This document shows positions 9,145 through 17,686 of a stretch of DNA of 19,816 nucleotides, piece after piece; the stretch's first letter is position 1; each line of letters starts with the position of its first letter. The stretch is taken from positions 1-19,816 of the forward strand of contig CAJVXR010000021.1 of NCBI GenBank assembly GCA_913009535.1, given 5' to 3'. Made by a program: the position numbers and the translations under genes. Source of the DNA: an uncultured Flavobacteriales bacterium. Lineage in GTDB: Bacteria; Bacteroidota; Bacteroidia; Flavobacteriales; Flavobacteriaceae. Under the pieces are notes generated by a model. It ran no database searches. It was not told the origin of the DNA and was given only the letters and a program-made list of their open reading frames with translations.

Positions 9145-10773
9145 TTCATTATAATCTACATAATAGTTTTTATTTATCTCTAAATTTCTTTCGATCGTTT
9201 TAAGATGTTTCCAATCGGAGTCTGGAAATAGCTTAATAGTTTCTTTATCTAAGTTTATTTCAATTGGCATATTAAAACCATCGATAACATTACTCCATTT
9301 ATAGTAAATCGAGCCATTATCAAAGTAGTATTCAAAAATTGGTATTCTTACATCTCTTAAATATTGATCAAAAACTTTAGTCAAGTCAACACTTAAAAAA
9401 GTAGAGATGTAATTCTCTATTTCTTTAGTAGTAACTGTTTTATGGTAAAATTCTTTATTTAATCCACGTAAAACATTTCTCCATTTTTGATCATCTCCAC
9501 ATATTGCACGAATTGTATGCAGTAAATTAGCTCCTTTTGAGTACATATCACCTGACCCTTCTCTATTAACATTATAATCACCAATTATTGTTTTAGTATT
9601 TCTAATACCTCTTCTAGTCCCGATAACATATTCTGAAGAAGCTTCTTTTCCATAATGATAATCAAGATATAAATTTTCCGAGTAAGTAGTGAAACCTTCA
9701 TGAATCCACATATCAGCAATGTCTTTGTAAGTAATATTGTTTGCGAACCACTCATGCCCAGATTCATGAATAATTATATAATCAAACTTCAACCCCCACC
9801 CTGTTCTGGAAAGATCTCTTCCTAAATAACCCTTCATAAACTTATTTCCATAAGTTATCGAACTTTGGTGTTCCATTCCTAAATAAGGAGTCTGCACTAT
9901 CTTGTAGCCATCTTCATAAAAAGGATAAGGTCCAAACCAGTGTTCAAATGCTTCTAACATTTTTGGAACTTCTTTGAAATGTTCTTTTGCTTTAGCTAAA
10001 TTATAGCTAAGAACAAAATAATCTAAATCAAGGTTCCCATTTTCTCCATTATAAACTTCAGAGAATCTTACATAATCTCCAATATTAATATTCACCCCAT
10101 AATTATTGATAGGGTTATTAACAAACCAATGAAAGGTATTAGAGTCTTTTCTTTCTTCAATATTAATTAATCTTCCATTAGAAACATTAGTTAAACCTTT
10201 GGGAACATTTACACTAATTTTCATACTATCTACTTCGTCATACATATGATCTTTATTAGGCCACCAAACACTTGCCCCTAAACCTTGACAAGAAGATGCG
10301 ATAAAATGATTGCCATTATCATCTTTCTCCCATGAAATACCACCATCCCAAGGAGCATTAACTGCCTCCCTTGGATTTCCCTTATAAAACAATTTTATTT
10401 TTTCTAAGGAACCTACTATTTGATTTTTTTTAAGAGTGATAAAGTAAGCATTTCCATCCTTTTGAATTTCTAATTCTTCACCATCTTGTTTTGCTTTTAG
10501 TAATTGAAGAGGTTCTTGAAGATCAATCTGCATAACATTATTAGAATTTAAAACTGTATAATACACTAAATTAGATCCTTCAATATATTTTTTTTCTGGC
10601 TTTACAGAGATATCTAAATGATAGTAATTCAAATCCCACCAAGACCGTTCTGGTGTAATAGATCCTCTAAGTGTGTCTTGTCTAGTTGTATTATTCTTTA
10701 AATCCATTAATCCTTGAGAAAAGGAAAAGCAGCTAGCAGAAACACAAAAAAGTATTGTTAAAAAAAAACGCAT
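9136..10773 (-). CDS. Exported M1-family zinc aminopeptidase
   Basis: The 545-residue product has a signal peptide (MRFFLTILFCVSAS..., cleavage near Gln20), so it acts outside the cytosol. The zinc site is complete: HESGH at 336-340 gives two histidines and the catalytic Glu337, and Glu359 in WIHEGF is the third ligand, exactly 18 residues after the second histidine, the M1 gluzincin spacing. The substrate-binding GxMEN motif appears as GMEHQ at 299-303. A later MYSKGANLLH segment fits the region of the transition-state tyrosine. The protein has the N-terminal beta domain (about 45-245) and catalytic domain but is too short for the large helical C-terminal domain of PepN. It probably trims peptides taken up or released at the cell surface. 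It is divergent from gcvT across 66 bases. Confidence 0.92.
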   Translation of the reverse strand: MRFFLTILFCVSASCFSFSQGLMDLKNNTTRQDTLRGSITPERSWWDLNYYHLDISVKPEKKYIEGSNLVYYTVLNSNNVMQIDLQEPLQLLKAKQDGEELEIQKDGNAYFITLKKNQIVGSLEKIKLFYKGNPREAVNAPWDGGISWEKDDNGNHFIASSCQGLGASVWWPNKDHMYDEVDSMKISVNVPKGLTNVSNGRLINIEERKDSNTFHWFVNNPINNYGVNINIGDYVRFSEVYNGENGNLDLDYFVLSYNLAKAKEHFKEVPKMLEAFEHWFGPYPFYEDGYKIVQTPYLGMEHQSSITYGNKFMKGYLGRDLSRTGWGLKFDYIIIHESGHEWFANNITYKDIADMWIHEGFTTYSENLYLDYHYGKEASSEYVIGTRRGIRNTKTIIGDYNVNREGSGDMYSKGANLLHTIRAICGDDQKWRNVLRGLNKEFYHKTVTTKEIENYISTFLSVDLTKVFDQYLRDVRIPIFEYYFDNGSIYYKWSNVIDGFNMPIEINLDKETIKLFPDSDWKHLKTIERNLEINKNYYVDYNEEK

Positions 10774-10839
10774 AAATCAGGTTTTATAAATGTTTAAATA
10801 ATATATAAATTATTAATTTTACATAATATAAAACAATAT

Positions 10840-11919
10840 ATGAAAAATACAGAACTCAACGATATTCATGTTAGCTTAGGAGCTAAAATGGTAGAATTTG
10901 CTGGATATAATATGCCTGTACAATATGCAGGAGTTAAAGCAGAACATTTAGCTGTTAGAGAATCAATCGGAGTTTTTGATGTTTCTCATATGGGTGAATT
11001 TTTTGTTTCGGGTGAAAATTCGTTTGCTTTTTTACAATCAATTCTTAGTAATGATTTATCAAAACTAGTTGATGGACAAGCACAATATACTTGTCTGCCA
11101 AATGAAACAAATGGTATCGTCGATGACTTAATAGTTTATAAGTTTAATATAAATAAATACATGCTTGTTGTCAATGCTAGTAATATAGAAAAAGATTGGA
11201 ATTGGATAAATTCAAAAAATAGTCATGGAATTACGATTAAAAATGAATCGGATAACTATTCACTTTTAGCTATTCAAGGTCCAAATGCTATTCAAGCTAT
11301 GCAAAGCTTAACTAATGTTGATTTAAATCAAATTCCATTTTATCACTTTGCAGTAGATAACTTCGCAGGATTTGAAAACATTATTATATCTGCAACAGGT
11401 TATACTGGAAGTGGTGGTTTTGAAATATATTGTAAAAACAGTCAAGTAATAGATATTTGGAATAAAGTATTTATGGCTGGTGAAAAATTCAATATTAAGC
11501 CTATCGGATTAGCAGCAAGAGATACTCTTAGATTAGAGATGGGATATTGCTTATATGGTAATGATTTAAATGAAAACACTTCTCCTATTGAAGCTGGATT
11601 AGGCTGGATAACAAAATTCAATAAAAAGTTCACAAACTCTGAATACCTTAAAAATGAGAAAGAGAACGGCCCTGAAAAAAGATTAGTTGCATTTGAAACA
11701 ATCGAAAGAGGTATTCCAAGAAAAGATTACGAGATTTTTTCAGATACTGAAAAACTTATAGGAATTGTAACTTCTGGCACTATGTCTCCAAGTTTTAGTA
11801 AAGGAATTGGTTTAGGTTATATTAATAGCAATTACAGTAAAACTGACAGCTATGTTTTTATTAAAATAAGAGACAAATTAATTAAATCTATAATTGTTAA
11901 ACTTCCATTTAAAGCCTAA
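10840..11919 (+). CDS. gcvT: Aminomethyltransferase, glycine cleavage system T protein
   Basis: GcvT takes the aminomethyl group from lipoyl-GcvH and transfers it to tetrahydrofolate, giving 5,10-methylene-THF and ammonia in the cytosol. The product has 359 residues, the usual size. Family blocks are [10 protein letters not shown] near the start, FDVSHMGE (46-53), GIVDDLIVY (92-100) with the conserved aspartates at the folate site, [10 protein letters not shown] (188-197) and [11 protein letters not shown] (223-233). The C-terminal domain follows from about 275. The ATG at 10840 is preceded by a possible -7 element TAATTTTA (10814-10821) with suitable spacing. gcvP and gcvH are not in the window. 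It appears to lead a run of plus-strand genes: the next reading frame begins immediately after its stop, in the same frame. Confidence 0.96.
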   Translation: MKNTELNDIHVSLGAKMVEFAGYNMPVQYAGVKAEHLAVRESIGVFDVSHMGEFFVSGENSFAFLQSILSNDLSKLVDGQAQYTCLPNETNGIVDDLIVYKFNINKYMLVVNASNIEKDWNWINSKNSHGITIKNESDNYSLLAIQGPNAIQAMQSLTNVDLNQIPFYHFAVDNFAGFENIIISATGYTGSGGFEIYCKNSQVIDIWNKVFMAGEKFNIKPIGLAARDTLRLEMGYCLYGNDLNENTSPIEAGLGWITKFNKKFTNSEYLKNEKENGPEKRLVAFETIERGIPRKDYEIFSDTEKLIGIVTSGTMSPSFSKGIGLGYINSNYSKTDSYVFIKIRDKLIKSIIVKLPFKA

Positions 11920-11922
11920 CTA

Positions 11923-12747
11923 ATTAAACACAAAATATTAATACTTGGTGGTTCTGGATATATTGGAAATAGTATATATAAAGAATTAAACCCATATTTT
12001 GATACTTATGCTACCTATTATAAAAACAAGAAACAAAGTTTAAATAAACATTTTTTTTATTTTGATCTTAATTCAGATGTTCCTGAGCAGATAAATGGAA
12101 TTCTTAATAAAGTTAATCCATCTATAATTATATCAGCTTTAAAAGGTGACTACAACTCCCAAATTAACACACACGATCAGTTGGTTAGTTATATTAAAGA
12201 CAATGATTGTAAAATCATATTTCTCTCTTCTTCAAGTGTATTTGATGGTTATAAAAACTATCCAAACTATGAATTTGATAAGACATTCTCAAAAAGCAAA
12301 TTTGGTTATCTTAAAATAAAAATAGAAAATAAGCTACTAAGGCTTAAAGAGAATAAATACAGCATTATTAGAATACCTATGGTTATTGGAGTTAATTCAC
12401 CAAAAATGAAAGATATAAAAAAACAAATATCGAAAAAAACAGCCATAGAAGTATTCCCAAACTTGATAGTAAATATTATCAATGACAACAAAATAGCATT
12501 ATGTGTTCATCATATTATAAATAAAAAAATCGGTGGGATTATTCATTTAGGCAGTAGAGATTTAATACATCATGTAGATTTAATAAAAGAGGTAATAAAA
12601 GCTCTAAAAGTTAATTACTATAAATTTAAATATGTTTACACAACCAATGATGATAGGTATATAGCACTTTTTAATAAAAACAAAAAACTACCTAACTATT
12701 TAAACTTTACTATTAATTCGGTTATTAATTCAATTAAAATAAAATAA
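11923..12747 (+). CDS. RmlD-like NAD(P)-dependent sugar-nucleotide reductase, apparent ATT start
   Basis: Starting from ATT at 11923 the frame encodes 274 residues of an extended short-chain dehydrogenase. The Rossmann glycine motif GGSGYIG is at residues 9-15, the strand and serine block FLSSSSVFDG at 100-109, and the catalytic pair Tyr129 and Lys133 sit in YLKIK, with lysine four residues after tyrosine. These match the RmlD (dTDP-4-dehydrorhamnose reductase) branch, though the exact substrate cannot be told. No ATG, GTG or TTG lies between the gcvT stop and TTG 12181, and starting there would delete the whole cofactor-binding half. ATT in ATT-AAA-CAC is therefore the likely start, or a mutated or miscalled ATG. 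It begins 3 bases after the gcvT stop in the same frame, which suggests translational coupling. The protein is otherwise intact. Confidence 0.75.
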   Translation: MKHKILILGGSGYIGNSIYKELNPYFDTYATYYKNKKQSLNKHFFYFDLNSDVPEQINGILNKVNPSIIISALKGDYNSQINTHDQLVSYIKDNDCKIIFLSSSSVFDGYKNYPNYEFDKTFSKSKFGYLKIKIENKLLRLKENKYSIIRIPMVIGVNSPKMKDIKKQISKKTAIEVFPNLIVNIINDNKIALCVHHIINKKIGGIIHLGSRDLIHHVDLIKEVIKALKVNYYKFKYVYTTNDDRYIALFNKNKKLPNYLNFTINSVINSIKIK

Positions 12748-12784
12748 AGGTTTTGTATTTTGCATTAGTAAATAATTAAAAATT

Positions 12785-13492
12785 ATGGGAAGAGCATTTG
12801 AGTTTAGAAAAGCAAGGAAAATGAAAAGGTGGTCAGCAATGAGTAAAGCCTTTACTAGAATTGGTAAAGATATTGTAATGGCTGTTAAAGAAGGTGGGGC
12901 GGATCCAGATTCTAACTCAAGGTTAAGAGCAATAATTCAAAATGGTAAATCGGTAAATATGCCGAAAGATAATATTGAAAGAGCAATAAAAAGAGCAAGT
13001 GACAAAAACCAGGGAGACTATAAAGAAGTTCTTTTTGAAGGATATGGTCCCCACGGCATAGCTATATTGGTAGAAACAGCAACAGATAACAATACAAGAA
13101 CTGTAGCTAACATAAGAAGTTATTTTAATAAATGTGATGGGAATCTGGGTACATCTGGTTCTGTAGTTTTTATGTTCGATCACACTTGCAATTTTAAAAT
13201 TGATAAAGAGAACTTAGACCCAGAAGAAATAGAGTTAGAATTTATTGATTTGGGAGTTGAAGAAGTATTTATTGAAGAAAATGAAATATTAATATATGCA
13301 CCATTTGATTGTTTTGGTGTAATTCAAGCTGAACTTGAGAAAAGAAGTATCACAATTAACTCTTCTGGATTTGATAGAATTCCAAATATTACTAAGGAAT
13401 TGAAAGAAGAAGAAATACCAGATATAGAAAAACTATTAGAAAAAATTGAAAATGATGATGATGTTCAAAATGTTTATCATACAATGAATTAA
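12785..13492 (+). CDS. yebC: YebC/TACO1 family protein
   Basis: The 235-residue product has the complete YebC layout. The N-terminal domain begins MGRAFEFRKARKMKRWSAM and continues with FTRIGKDIVMAVKEGGADPDSN; the conserved VNMPKDNIERAIKRA follows at 57-71, and FEGYGPHGIAILVE (84-97) opens the second domain. The C-terminal part is acidic. The family was long annotated as transcriptional regulators (PmpR), but newer work on homologues and on mitochondrial TACO1 points to a ribosome-associated role helping translation through proline-rich stretches. It lies 37 bases after the reductase gene. A near-consensus -7 element, TATTTTG at 12756-12762 (one base shorter than TAnnTTTG), suggests it also has its own promoter. 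Confidence 0.95.
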   Translation: MGRAFEFRKARKMKRWSAMSKAFTRIGKDIVMAVKEGGADPDSNSRLRAIIQNGKSVNMPKDNIERAIKRASDKNQGDYKEVLFEGYGPHGIAILVETATDNNTRTVANIRSYFNKCDGNLGTSGSVVFMFDHTCNFKIDKENLDPEEIELEFIDLGVEEVFIEENEILIYAPFDCFGVIQAELEKRSITINSSGFDRIPNITKELKEEEIPDIEKLLEKIENDDDVQNVYHTMN

Positions 13493-13495
13493 ATT

Positions 13496-14095
13496 ATGTT
13501 CGATAAAGCATTTAAGCATTTGAAAAAAGATCCAGTCATGAAATTTCTAATTAACAGGTATCATGACAAAATTAGTCTTGATGATTACAAATCTACAAAC
13601 TATGCCCTATCATTATCAAATTTAATTATAGATCAGCAAATTAGCTTTAAGGCAGCTATGACAATAAAAAAAAGATTTGCTTTAATTATTCAAAAATTAT
13701 CCTATGTAGAGATTTTGAATCTCGATAATAATAAGATTCAATCAATTGGTATTTCATTTAGAAAAGTAGAATACATCAAAAATGTGTTTTCTTTTTTCAT
13801 AGAAAACGAAAAAAGGTTTATTGATTTAGATGCTGAAAAAATGAAGGAAGAATTAATATCCATAAAAGGTATTGGTAAATGGACTATTGAAATGTTTTTA
13901 ATGTTTGAATTAGGAAAGCCTGACATTTTCTCGAAAGGGGACATAGCTCTAATAAATAGTGTTAAAAAAAATTATAAAATGGATGATTTAGATAACGATA
14001 AGCTAAACAACTTAATTAAAAGTTGGTCTCCATATAATAGCACAGCATCCTTACTTTTGTGGAAATCAGTAGAAGAAAAAGTATTTTTTAATTAA
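13496..14095 (+). CDS. HhH-GPD DNA glycosylase, AlkA-like (3-methyladenine DNA glycosylase II)
   Basis: The 199-residue product is a base-excision repair glycosylase. The helix-hairpin-helix IKGIGKWTIE lies at 123-132, and the catalytic aspartate is Asp149 in SKGDIAL, at the position of AlkA Asp238. There is no lysine in the place used by bifunctional EndoIII-type lyases and no C-terminal iron-sulfur cysteine cluster, so a monofunctional glycosylase for alkylated purines is most likely. LIIDQQIS (43-50) is the usual AlkA-family helix before the hairpin. The protein is shorter than E. coli AlkA (282 residues) because the N-terminal beta domain is absent. It starts 3 bases after the yebC stop, so the two are translationally linked, and its end overlaps the acyltransferase end by 8 bases. 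Confidence 0.88.
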   Translation: MFDKAFKHLKKDPVMKFLINRYHDKISLDDYKSTNYALSLSNLIIDQQISFKAAMTIKKRFALIIQKLSYVEILNLDNNKIQSIGISFRKVEYIKNVFSFFIENEKRFIDLDAEKMKEELISIKGIGKWTIEMFLMFELGKPDIFSKGDIALINSVKKNYKMDDLDNDKLNNLIKSWSPYNSTASLLLWKSVEEKVFFN

Positions 14096-14642
14096 AGCTA
14101 CGATCTTTGACCTTACCTTCTATTCCCTTAAAAAAACTTTCTATAAACTTAAAATCATTAGTAATATCATTGGTCAGATGAAAGGGTTCTGATATAGTAT
14201 TTGTTTTATTTTTGTAGTCTAAAGTCACCATGATTATAGGAATATTTGCTTTTTTTGCAATATGATAAAAACCTGTTCTTAATTTATCAACCTTAGCTCT
14301 AGTTCCTTCTGGTGCTAATCCAATTCTAAATTCTGAATGCTCACCAAATATAGACGCTATTTTATCCACTTTATTTCCTTTTTTAAATCTGTCTACAGGA
14401 GTGAAATTTAACCATTTTAATATAATAGAAAGAGGAAAAAAAAACAATTCTTTTTTAGCTAAAAAACTAGTATTTACACCACATACAGATCGAAGTAAAA
14501 TTCCTATGTAAAAATCATGCCAACTTGTATGAGGGACAGGAATAATAATACATTTTTTTAACTTCTCAGTAGAGAAACTAACATTTCCTTTAACCTTCCA
14601 GCCTAATATATTAAAGTAAATAAATTTTGTCAGAAATCTCAT
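14088..14642 (-). CDS. PlsC-like acyltransferase
   Basis: The 184-residue product carries the lysophosphatidate acyltransferase motifs. The catalytic HX4D is HTSWHD at 38-43, the second conserved block is around FTPVDRFKKG (80-89), and the substrate-binding EGTR is at 112-115 in LAPEGTRAKVDKLRTGFYHIA. A hydrophobic stretch at 65-80 could attach it to the inner face of the membrane. Members of this family add acyl chains to glycerol phosphate lipids; short forms such as this one may also act on other lipids. It starts 4 bases after kdsB on the same strand, so it is in one transcript with a lipopolysaccharide gene and may work in envelope lipid synthesis. Acyltransferase activity is a confident call; the acceptor is not known. 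Confidence 0.85.
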   Translation of the reverse strand: MRFLTKFIYFNILGWKVKGNVSFSTEKLKKCIIIPVPHTSWHDFYIGILLRSVCGVNTSFLAKKELFFFPLSIILKWLNFTPVDRFKKGNKVDKIASIFGEHSEFRIGLAPEGTRAKVDKLRTGFYHIAKKANIPIIMVTLDYKNKTNTISEPFHLTNDITNDFKFIESFFKGIEGKVKDRSFN

Positions 14643-14646
14643 ATAA

Positions 14647-15369
14647 TTATTTTTTTAACCATAAAGAAATAGCTGATCCTAGATCTTCTTTAGTATCGAT
14701 ACCAACTCCTAAAAAATCAGTTTCTATCATTTTAATTTTATGTCCATTTTCAATAATTCTTATAGCTTCAATTTTTTCAGAAAGTTCTAATTTTGAAGGA
14801 TTTGTTTTTGAAAAGTCAATCAAAGATTGTTTTTTAAATCCATAGACTCCAATGTGTTTATAATAATCTACAAAGTCACTATTGGAATCTCTACGAAAAG
14901 GAATTACACTTCTAGAAAAATATAAAGCATAATTATCATTATTAACAACAACCTTAACATTATTTGGGTTTTCAATTTCTTGAATTTCTGAAATCTTTAT
15001 CATTAGTGACACATAGTCAGAATTATGCAATTCTTCAACTAACTTTTTGAGACTATTTGCATCGATAAATGGTTCATCTCCTTGGATATTTACAAAAGCA
15101 TCAGAACTGATTGATTCACAAGCTTCAGCTATTCGATCACTACCAGACTCATGCTGATTTTTGCTAAGAATAGAATTGCCACCCGAATTATGAATTTCAT
15201 CGTATATTTCTTCATCTTCGGTCACAACATAAACAGAATCAAACAAATTTGTATTAACTACAGCCTCATAAGTTCTCAGAATAACAGATTTACCACATAA
15301 ATCCATCATAAGTTTTCTGTCAAATCTAGAGGATGATAATCTAGCTGGAATAAGTGCGGTAACTTTCAT
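14647..15369 (-). CDS. kdsB: 3-deoxy-manno-octulosonate cytidylyltransferase
   Basis: KdsB activates Kdo with CTP to give CMP-Kdo, the donor for the inner core of lipopolysaccharide. The 240-residue product has the nucleotide-binding start ALIPARLSSSRFDRKL (5-20), HESGSDRIAEA (73-83), the metal-binding NIQGDEPFI (94-102), YFSRSVIPF (150-158), HIGVYGF (172-178) and the closing LELSEKIEAIRIIENGHKI and GVGIDTKEDL. The first motif has Phe-Asp-Arg-Lys where the family usually has a proline before the lysine; Arg and Lys remain. A perfect Bacteroidota -7 element lies 15 bases upstream of the ATG, so it can be expressed apart from the helicase gene 37 bases upstream. The acyltransferase gene follows after 4 bases. 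The gene shows that the organism makes Kdo-containing lipid A. Confidence 0.96.
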   Translation of the reverse strand: MKVTALIPARLSSSRFDRKLMMDLCGKSVILRTYEAVVNTNLFDSVYVVTEDEEIYDEIHNSGGNSILSKNQHESGSDRIAEACESISSDAFVNIQGDEPFIDANSLKKLVEELHNSDYVSLMIKISEIQEIENPNNVKVVVNNDNYALYFSRSVIPFRRDSNSDFVDYYKHIGVYGFKKQSLIDFSKTNPSKLELSEKIEAIRIIENGHKIKMIETDFLGVGIDTKEDLGSAISLWLKK

Positions 15370-15384
15370 AATAGAAATTTAAAT

Positions 15385-15392
15385 CAAAAATA
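15385..15392 (-). promoter_or_regulatory. kdsB promoter -7 element
   Basis: TATTTTTG on the minus strand is a perfect match to the Bacteroidota consensus TAnnTTTG. It ends 15 bases before the kdsB start, in the 37-base gap after the helicase gene. No clear -33 TTTG is visible. Confidence 0.5.
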
Positions 15393-15406
15393 CTGAATTA
15401 TAGTAC

Positions 15407-16831
15407 TTAATTAGAAAAAAACTCATCCTTAAAACCAATTAAATATAATTTCTCTTTAGCTCTTGTCAAAGCGGTATATAACCATCTTATAAAATCTTTA
15501 TCTATTCCATTTGGAAGGTAAGGCTGTTCTACAAAAACGGATGACCATTGACCTCCTTGAGATTTATGACAGGTAATAGCATAGGAAAATTTAACTTGTA
15601 GTGCATTAAAATATTTATTATTTTTTACCTTCAAGAATCTCTTGTACTTAACTTTTTCAGAAATGTAGTCTTTCATTACCTCATTATACAAATGATTAGC
15701 TTTTTCATAATTTAATGAGGGTGTTTCCAAATTAATTGTATCTAACATCAAAACTGTATCAAATGGCTTCATTTTTGGATAATCTATCATTTGAATAGTT
15801 ACTTCAGCAAAACGAAAATCATACAAATCTATAATTCTATTAATCTCCAACACTTTTATAATATCTCCATTAGCAATAAATCCAGCTTCTGAAGTACTCT
15901 TAACCCAATGGTAATTATTCTTTACAACCATCAAATTATCCCCACACGAAAGCTCATTTTCATTAAAAAGAATTCTATTTCTTATTTGCTGGTTATATAA
16001 ATTAGCTCGCTTATTGGACCTAACAATCAATGCTGTTTCTTCTTTCCCAAGTGTATTATAACTGTCTGTTAGAGAGTTTATAATATCCTCTCCATCTTCA
16101 AGTCTAATTATGTCCTTAAAGTTTTTTAAATTAAATTTAAATTGATCAAAAGTTTTATTAACTAACGACTCTCTTAATATAGTAGCATTATTTAGTATCC
16201 CTGAGAGAACTTCTTGTCTAACAACTTCGTCAAGTTCGATTGTAACTACATTTTTATTATAATTGTTCTCAAGATACTCTGGATCAAGTGATGGGCTTAA
16301 TCTAGAATTAACTGGGGGTAATTGAGCTGTATCACCAATAAATATGATTTTACAGTTGTGACCCGAATAAACAAATTGAATGAGGTCAGAGAGTAAAGAA
16401 GTAGTATCAAAAAGTTTTTTGTTTTGAGATGTACTGGATATCATTGAAGCTTCATCTATAATGAAAATAGTGTTTTTTGACTTATTAACCTGTAGAACAA
16501 AATCTATATTACCAGAGGATGTTTTCTTTGGAAAGTATATTTTTTTGTGAATAGTGTTTGCTTCACTATTAGTATAATTCGCAAGAACTTTAGCAGCTCT
16601 TCCAGTAGGAGCCATTAACACTCCAGATTTTTTAATTTTCCATAAATTATTAATAATTGAAGAGAGAATTGTAGTTTTTCCAGTACCAGCATAACCTTTT
16701 AAAACAAATAAAGAGTTTTTGTCATCATTAAGTATAAATTCTGAAAGCTTATATAGAGTTAAATCCTGTTTAGCAGTAAGTTTGAATGAGAAATGATTCC
16801 TTGCTAAATTGTAAAACTCCTTTACGTTCAT
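15407..16831 (-). CDS. Dda/RecD-like superfamily 1B DNA helicase
   Basis: The 474-residue product has all core SF1 helicase motifs: Walker A GYAGTGKTT (46-54), motif Ia LMAPTGRAAKVL (72-83), Walker B FIIDEAS (123-129), motif III IGDTAQLPPV (165-174), motif V TCHKSQGGQW in the last quarter, and motif VI WLYTALTRAKEKLYLI (450-465). These place it with RecD, RecD2, Pif1 and phage T4 Dda, 5'-to-3' DNA helicases. It lacks the long N-terminal extension of RecD2 and is near Dda in size (439 residues). No recB or recC is nearby, so it is not a RecBCD subunit by context. A role in replication-fork or recombination repair is the usual inference. It has its own promoter, with the -7 element TATCTTTG 23 bases before the ATG, and leads the helicase-kdsB-acyltransferase run. 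Confidence 0.88.
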   Translation of the reverse strand: MNVKEFYNLARNHFSFKLTAKQDLTLYKLSEFILNDDKNSLFVLKGYAGTGKTTILSSIINNLWKIKKSGVLMAPTGRAAKVLANYTNSEANTIHKKIYFPKKTSSGNIDFVLQVNKSKNTIFIIDEASMISSTSQNKKLFDTTSLLSDLIQFVYSGHNCKIIFIGDTAQLPPVNSRLSPSLDPEYLENNYNKNVVTIELDEVVRQEVLSGILNNATILRESLVNKTFDQFKFNLKNFKDIIRLEDGEDIINSLTDSYNTLGKEETALIVRSNKRANLYNQQIRNRILFNENELSCGDNLMVVKNNYHWVKSTSEAGFIANGDIIKVLEINRIIDLYDFRFAEVTIQMIDYPKMKPFDTVLMLDTINLETPSLNYEKANHLYNEVMKDYISEKVKYKRFLKVKNNKYFNALQVKFSYAITCHKSQGGQWSSVFVEQPYLPNGIDKDFIRWLYTALTRAKEKLYLIGFKDEFFSN

Positions 16832-16854
16832 AAAAATTGTGTATAAATAAAAAT

Positions 16855-16862
16855 CAAAGATA
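16855..16862 (-). promoter_or_regulatory. Helicase gene promoter -7 element
   Basis: TATCTTTG on the minus strand matches TAnnTTTG perfectly and ends 23 bases before the helicase ATG. An upstream ATTG about 17 bases away could serve as the -33 element. It lies in the 111-base region shared with the divergent membrane-protein gene. Confidence 0.55.
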
Positions 16863-16942
16863 TAAATGTTTTTTCTCTACAATCATTTTAACAAATAAAA
16901 AAAAATTGTAATTTGGCTTTTTTAAATTTAAAACCCTTTCAA

Positions 16943-17686
16943 ATGCAATATCTATATATCCTATTAGTTTTATTAATTTCTGGTGGTCTACTCTACTGGA
17001 TAAATACAAGTTTTGATCATAAAAAATATAAAAATATTGTACTTATAAGTTTATGGAGTTTTAGTGCGCTTTTCTTTTATAAAATTGTTAACGAGTTTTG
17101 GCTAGGACCAAAAAATTTCGAGAGCGTTAAAGAAGTAAGATTTCAAAAGGTAATTAAAAAACTTACAGATATCAGGGATTCAGAACTTGCCTTTAGATCT
17201 ATCAACGGTCAATTTGAAGATAACTGGGACAGTTTAGTGAAATTCATTGAAGTTGATTCTTTCACGCTAACACAAAGGAGGGATTCTAGTGTTATAGATA
17301 AAGAACTTACAAAAAGATATGGTGGTGTTAAAACATATAAAGATATTGTAATAGTAGATACATTAGGTTTTGTTTCAGTTAGAGATTCATTATTTGGTGA
17401 TGACAATAGGTATACTAGTATGATGTACGTTCCTTATGCGAAAGATAAAAACACAATGTTTGAATTAAGAAGTGGGTCTATTGAACAAAACAGTATGGAT
17501 ATTCCAGTATTTGAAGCTAAGATTAAGAAATCCGTAATATTATATGACCAAGATAAAAACTTAATGCTTACCGAAGATTTGGTGCAAGGAGTTAACGGAG
17601 TTAATGGTAATGCTCTTAAAGTGGGGTCAATGGATGAAGTAAATACAAATGGAAATTGGCCAAAAAACTATAGAAAAAAAGAATAA
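16943..17686 (+). CDS. Two-pass membrane protein with pseudopilin-like segment, function unknown
   Basis: From the ATG at 16943 the product has 247 residues. Two hydrophobic helices span about 3-20 and 31-48; the remaining 200 residues are soluble, probably periplasmic if both termini start inside, though topology is not certain. The soluble part opens with an amphipathic helix and a DSELAFRSINGQFEDNWDSL segment (79-98), which resembles the aromatic-asparagine-glycine-aromatic pattern after the N-terminal helix of pseudopilins; this is resemblance only. The C-terminal GSMDEVNTNGNWPKNY looks like a block conserved in flavobacterial hypothetical proteins that I recall. The frame opens earlier at TTG 16913, but that TTG lies inside a probable -7 element (TAATTTG, 16909-16915), so the ATG is chosen. 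It overlaps the DUF3822 gene by 38 bases, so the two are tightly coupled. Confidence 0.8.
   Translation: MQYLYILLVLLISGGLLYWINTSFDHKKYKNIVLISLWSFSALFFYKIVNEFWLGPKNFESVKEVRFQKVIKKLTDIRDSELAFRSINGQFEDNWDSLVKFIEVDSFTLTQRRDSSVIDKELTKRYGGVKTYKDIVIVDTLGFVSVRDSLFGDDNRYTSMMYVPYAKDKNTMFELRSGSIEQNSMDIPVFEAKIKKSVILYDQDKNLMLTEDLVQGVNGVNGNALKVGSMDEVNTNGNWPKNYRKKE

Noticed and set aside
12181..12747. Shorter reductase starting at TTG 12181
   Set aside because: It would remove the cofactor-binding Rossmann motif, although the frame upstream is open and clearly coding up to the gcvT stop.
14627..14845. Plus-strand 72-codon frame across the kdsB end
   Set aside because: It is antisense to the C-terminal part of kdsB and the start of the acyltransferase gene, both with clear motifs.
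16913..16942. TTG start for the two-pass membrane protein
   Set aside because: The TTG is part of a probable -7 promoter element, and the ATG ten codons later leads straight into the first membrane helix.
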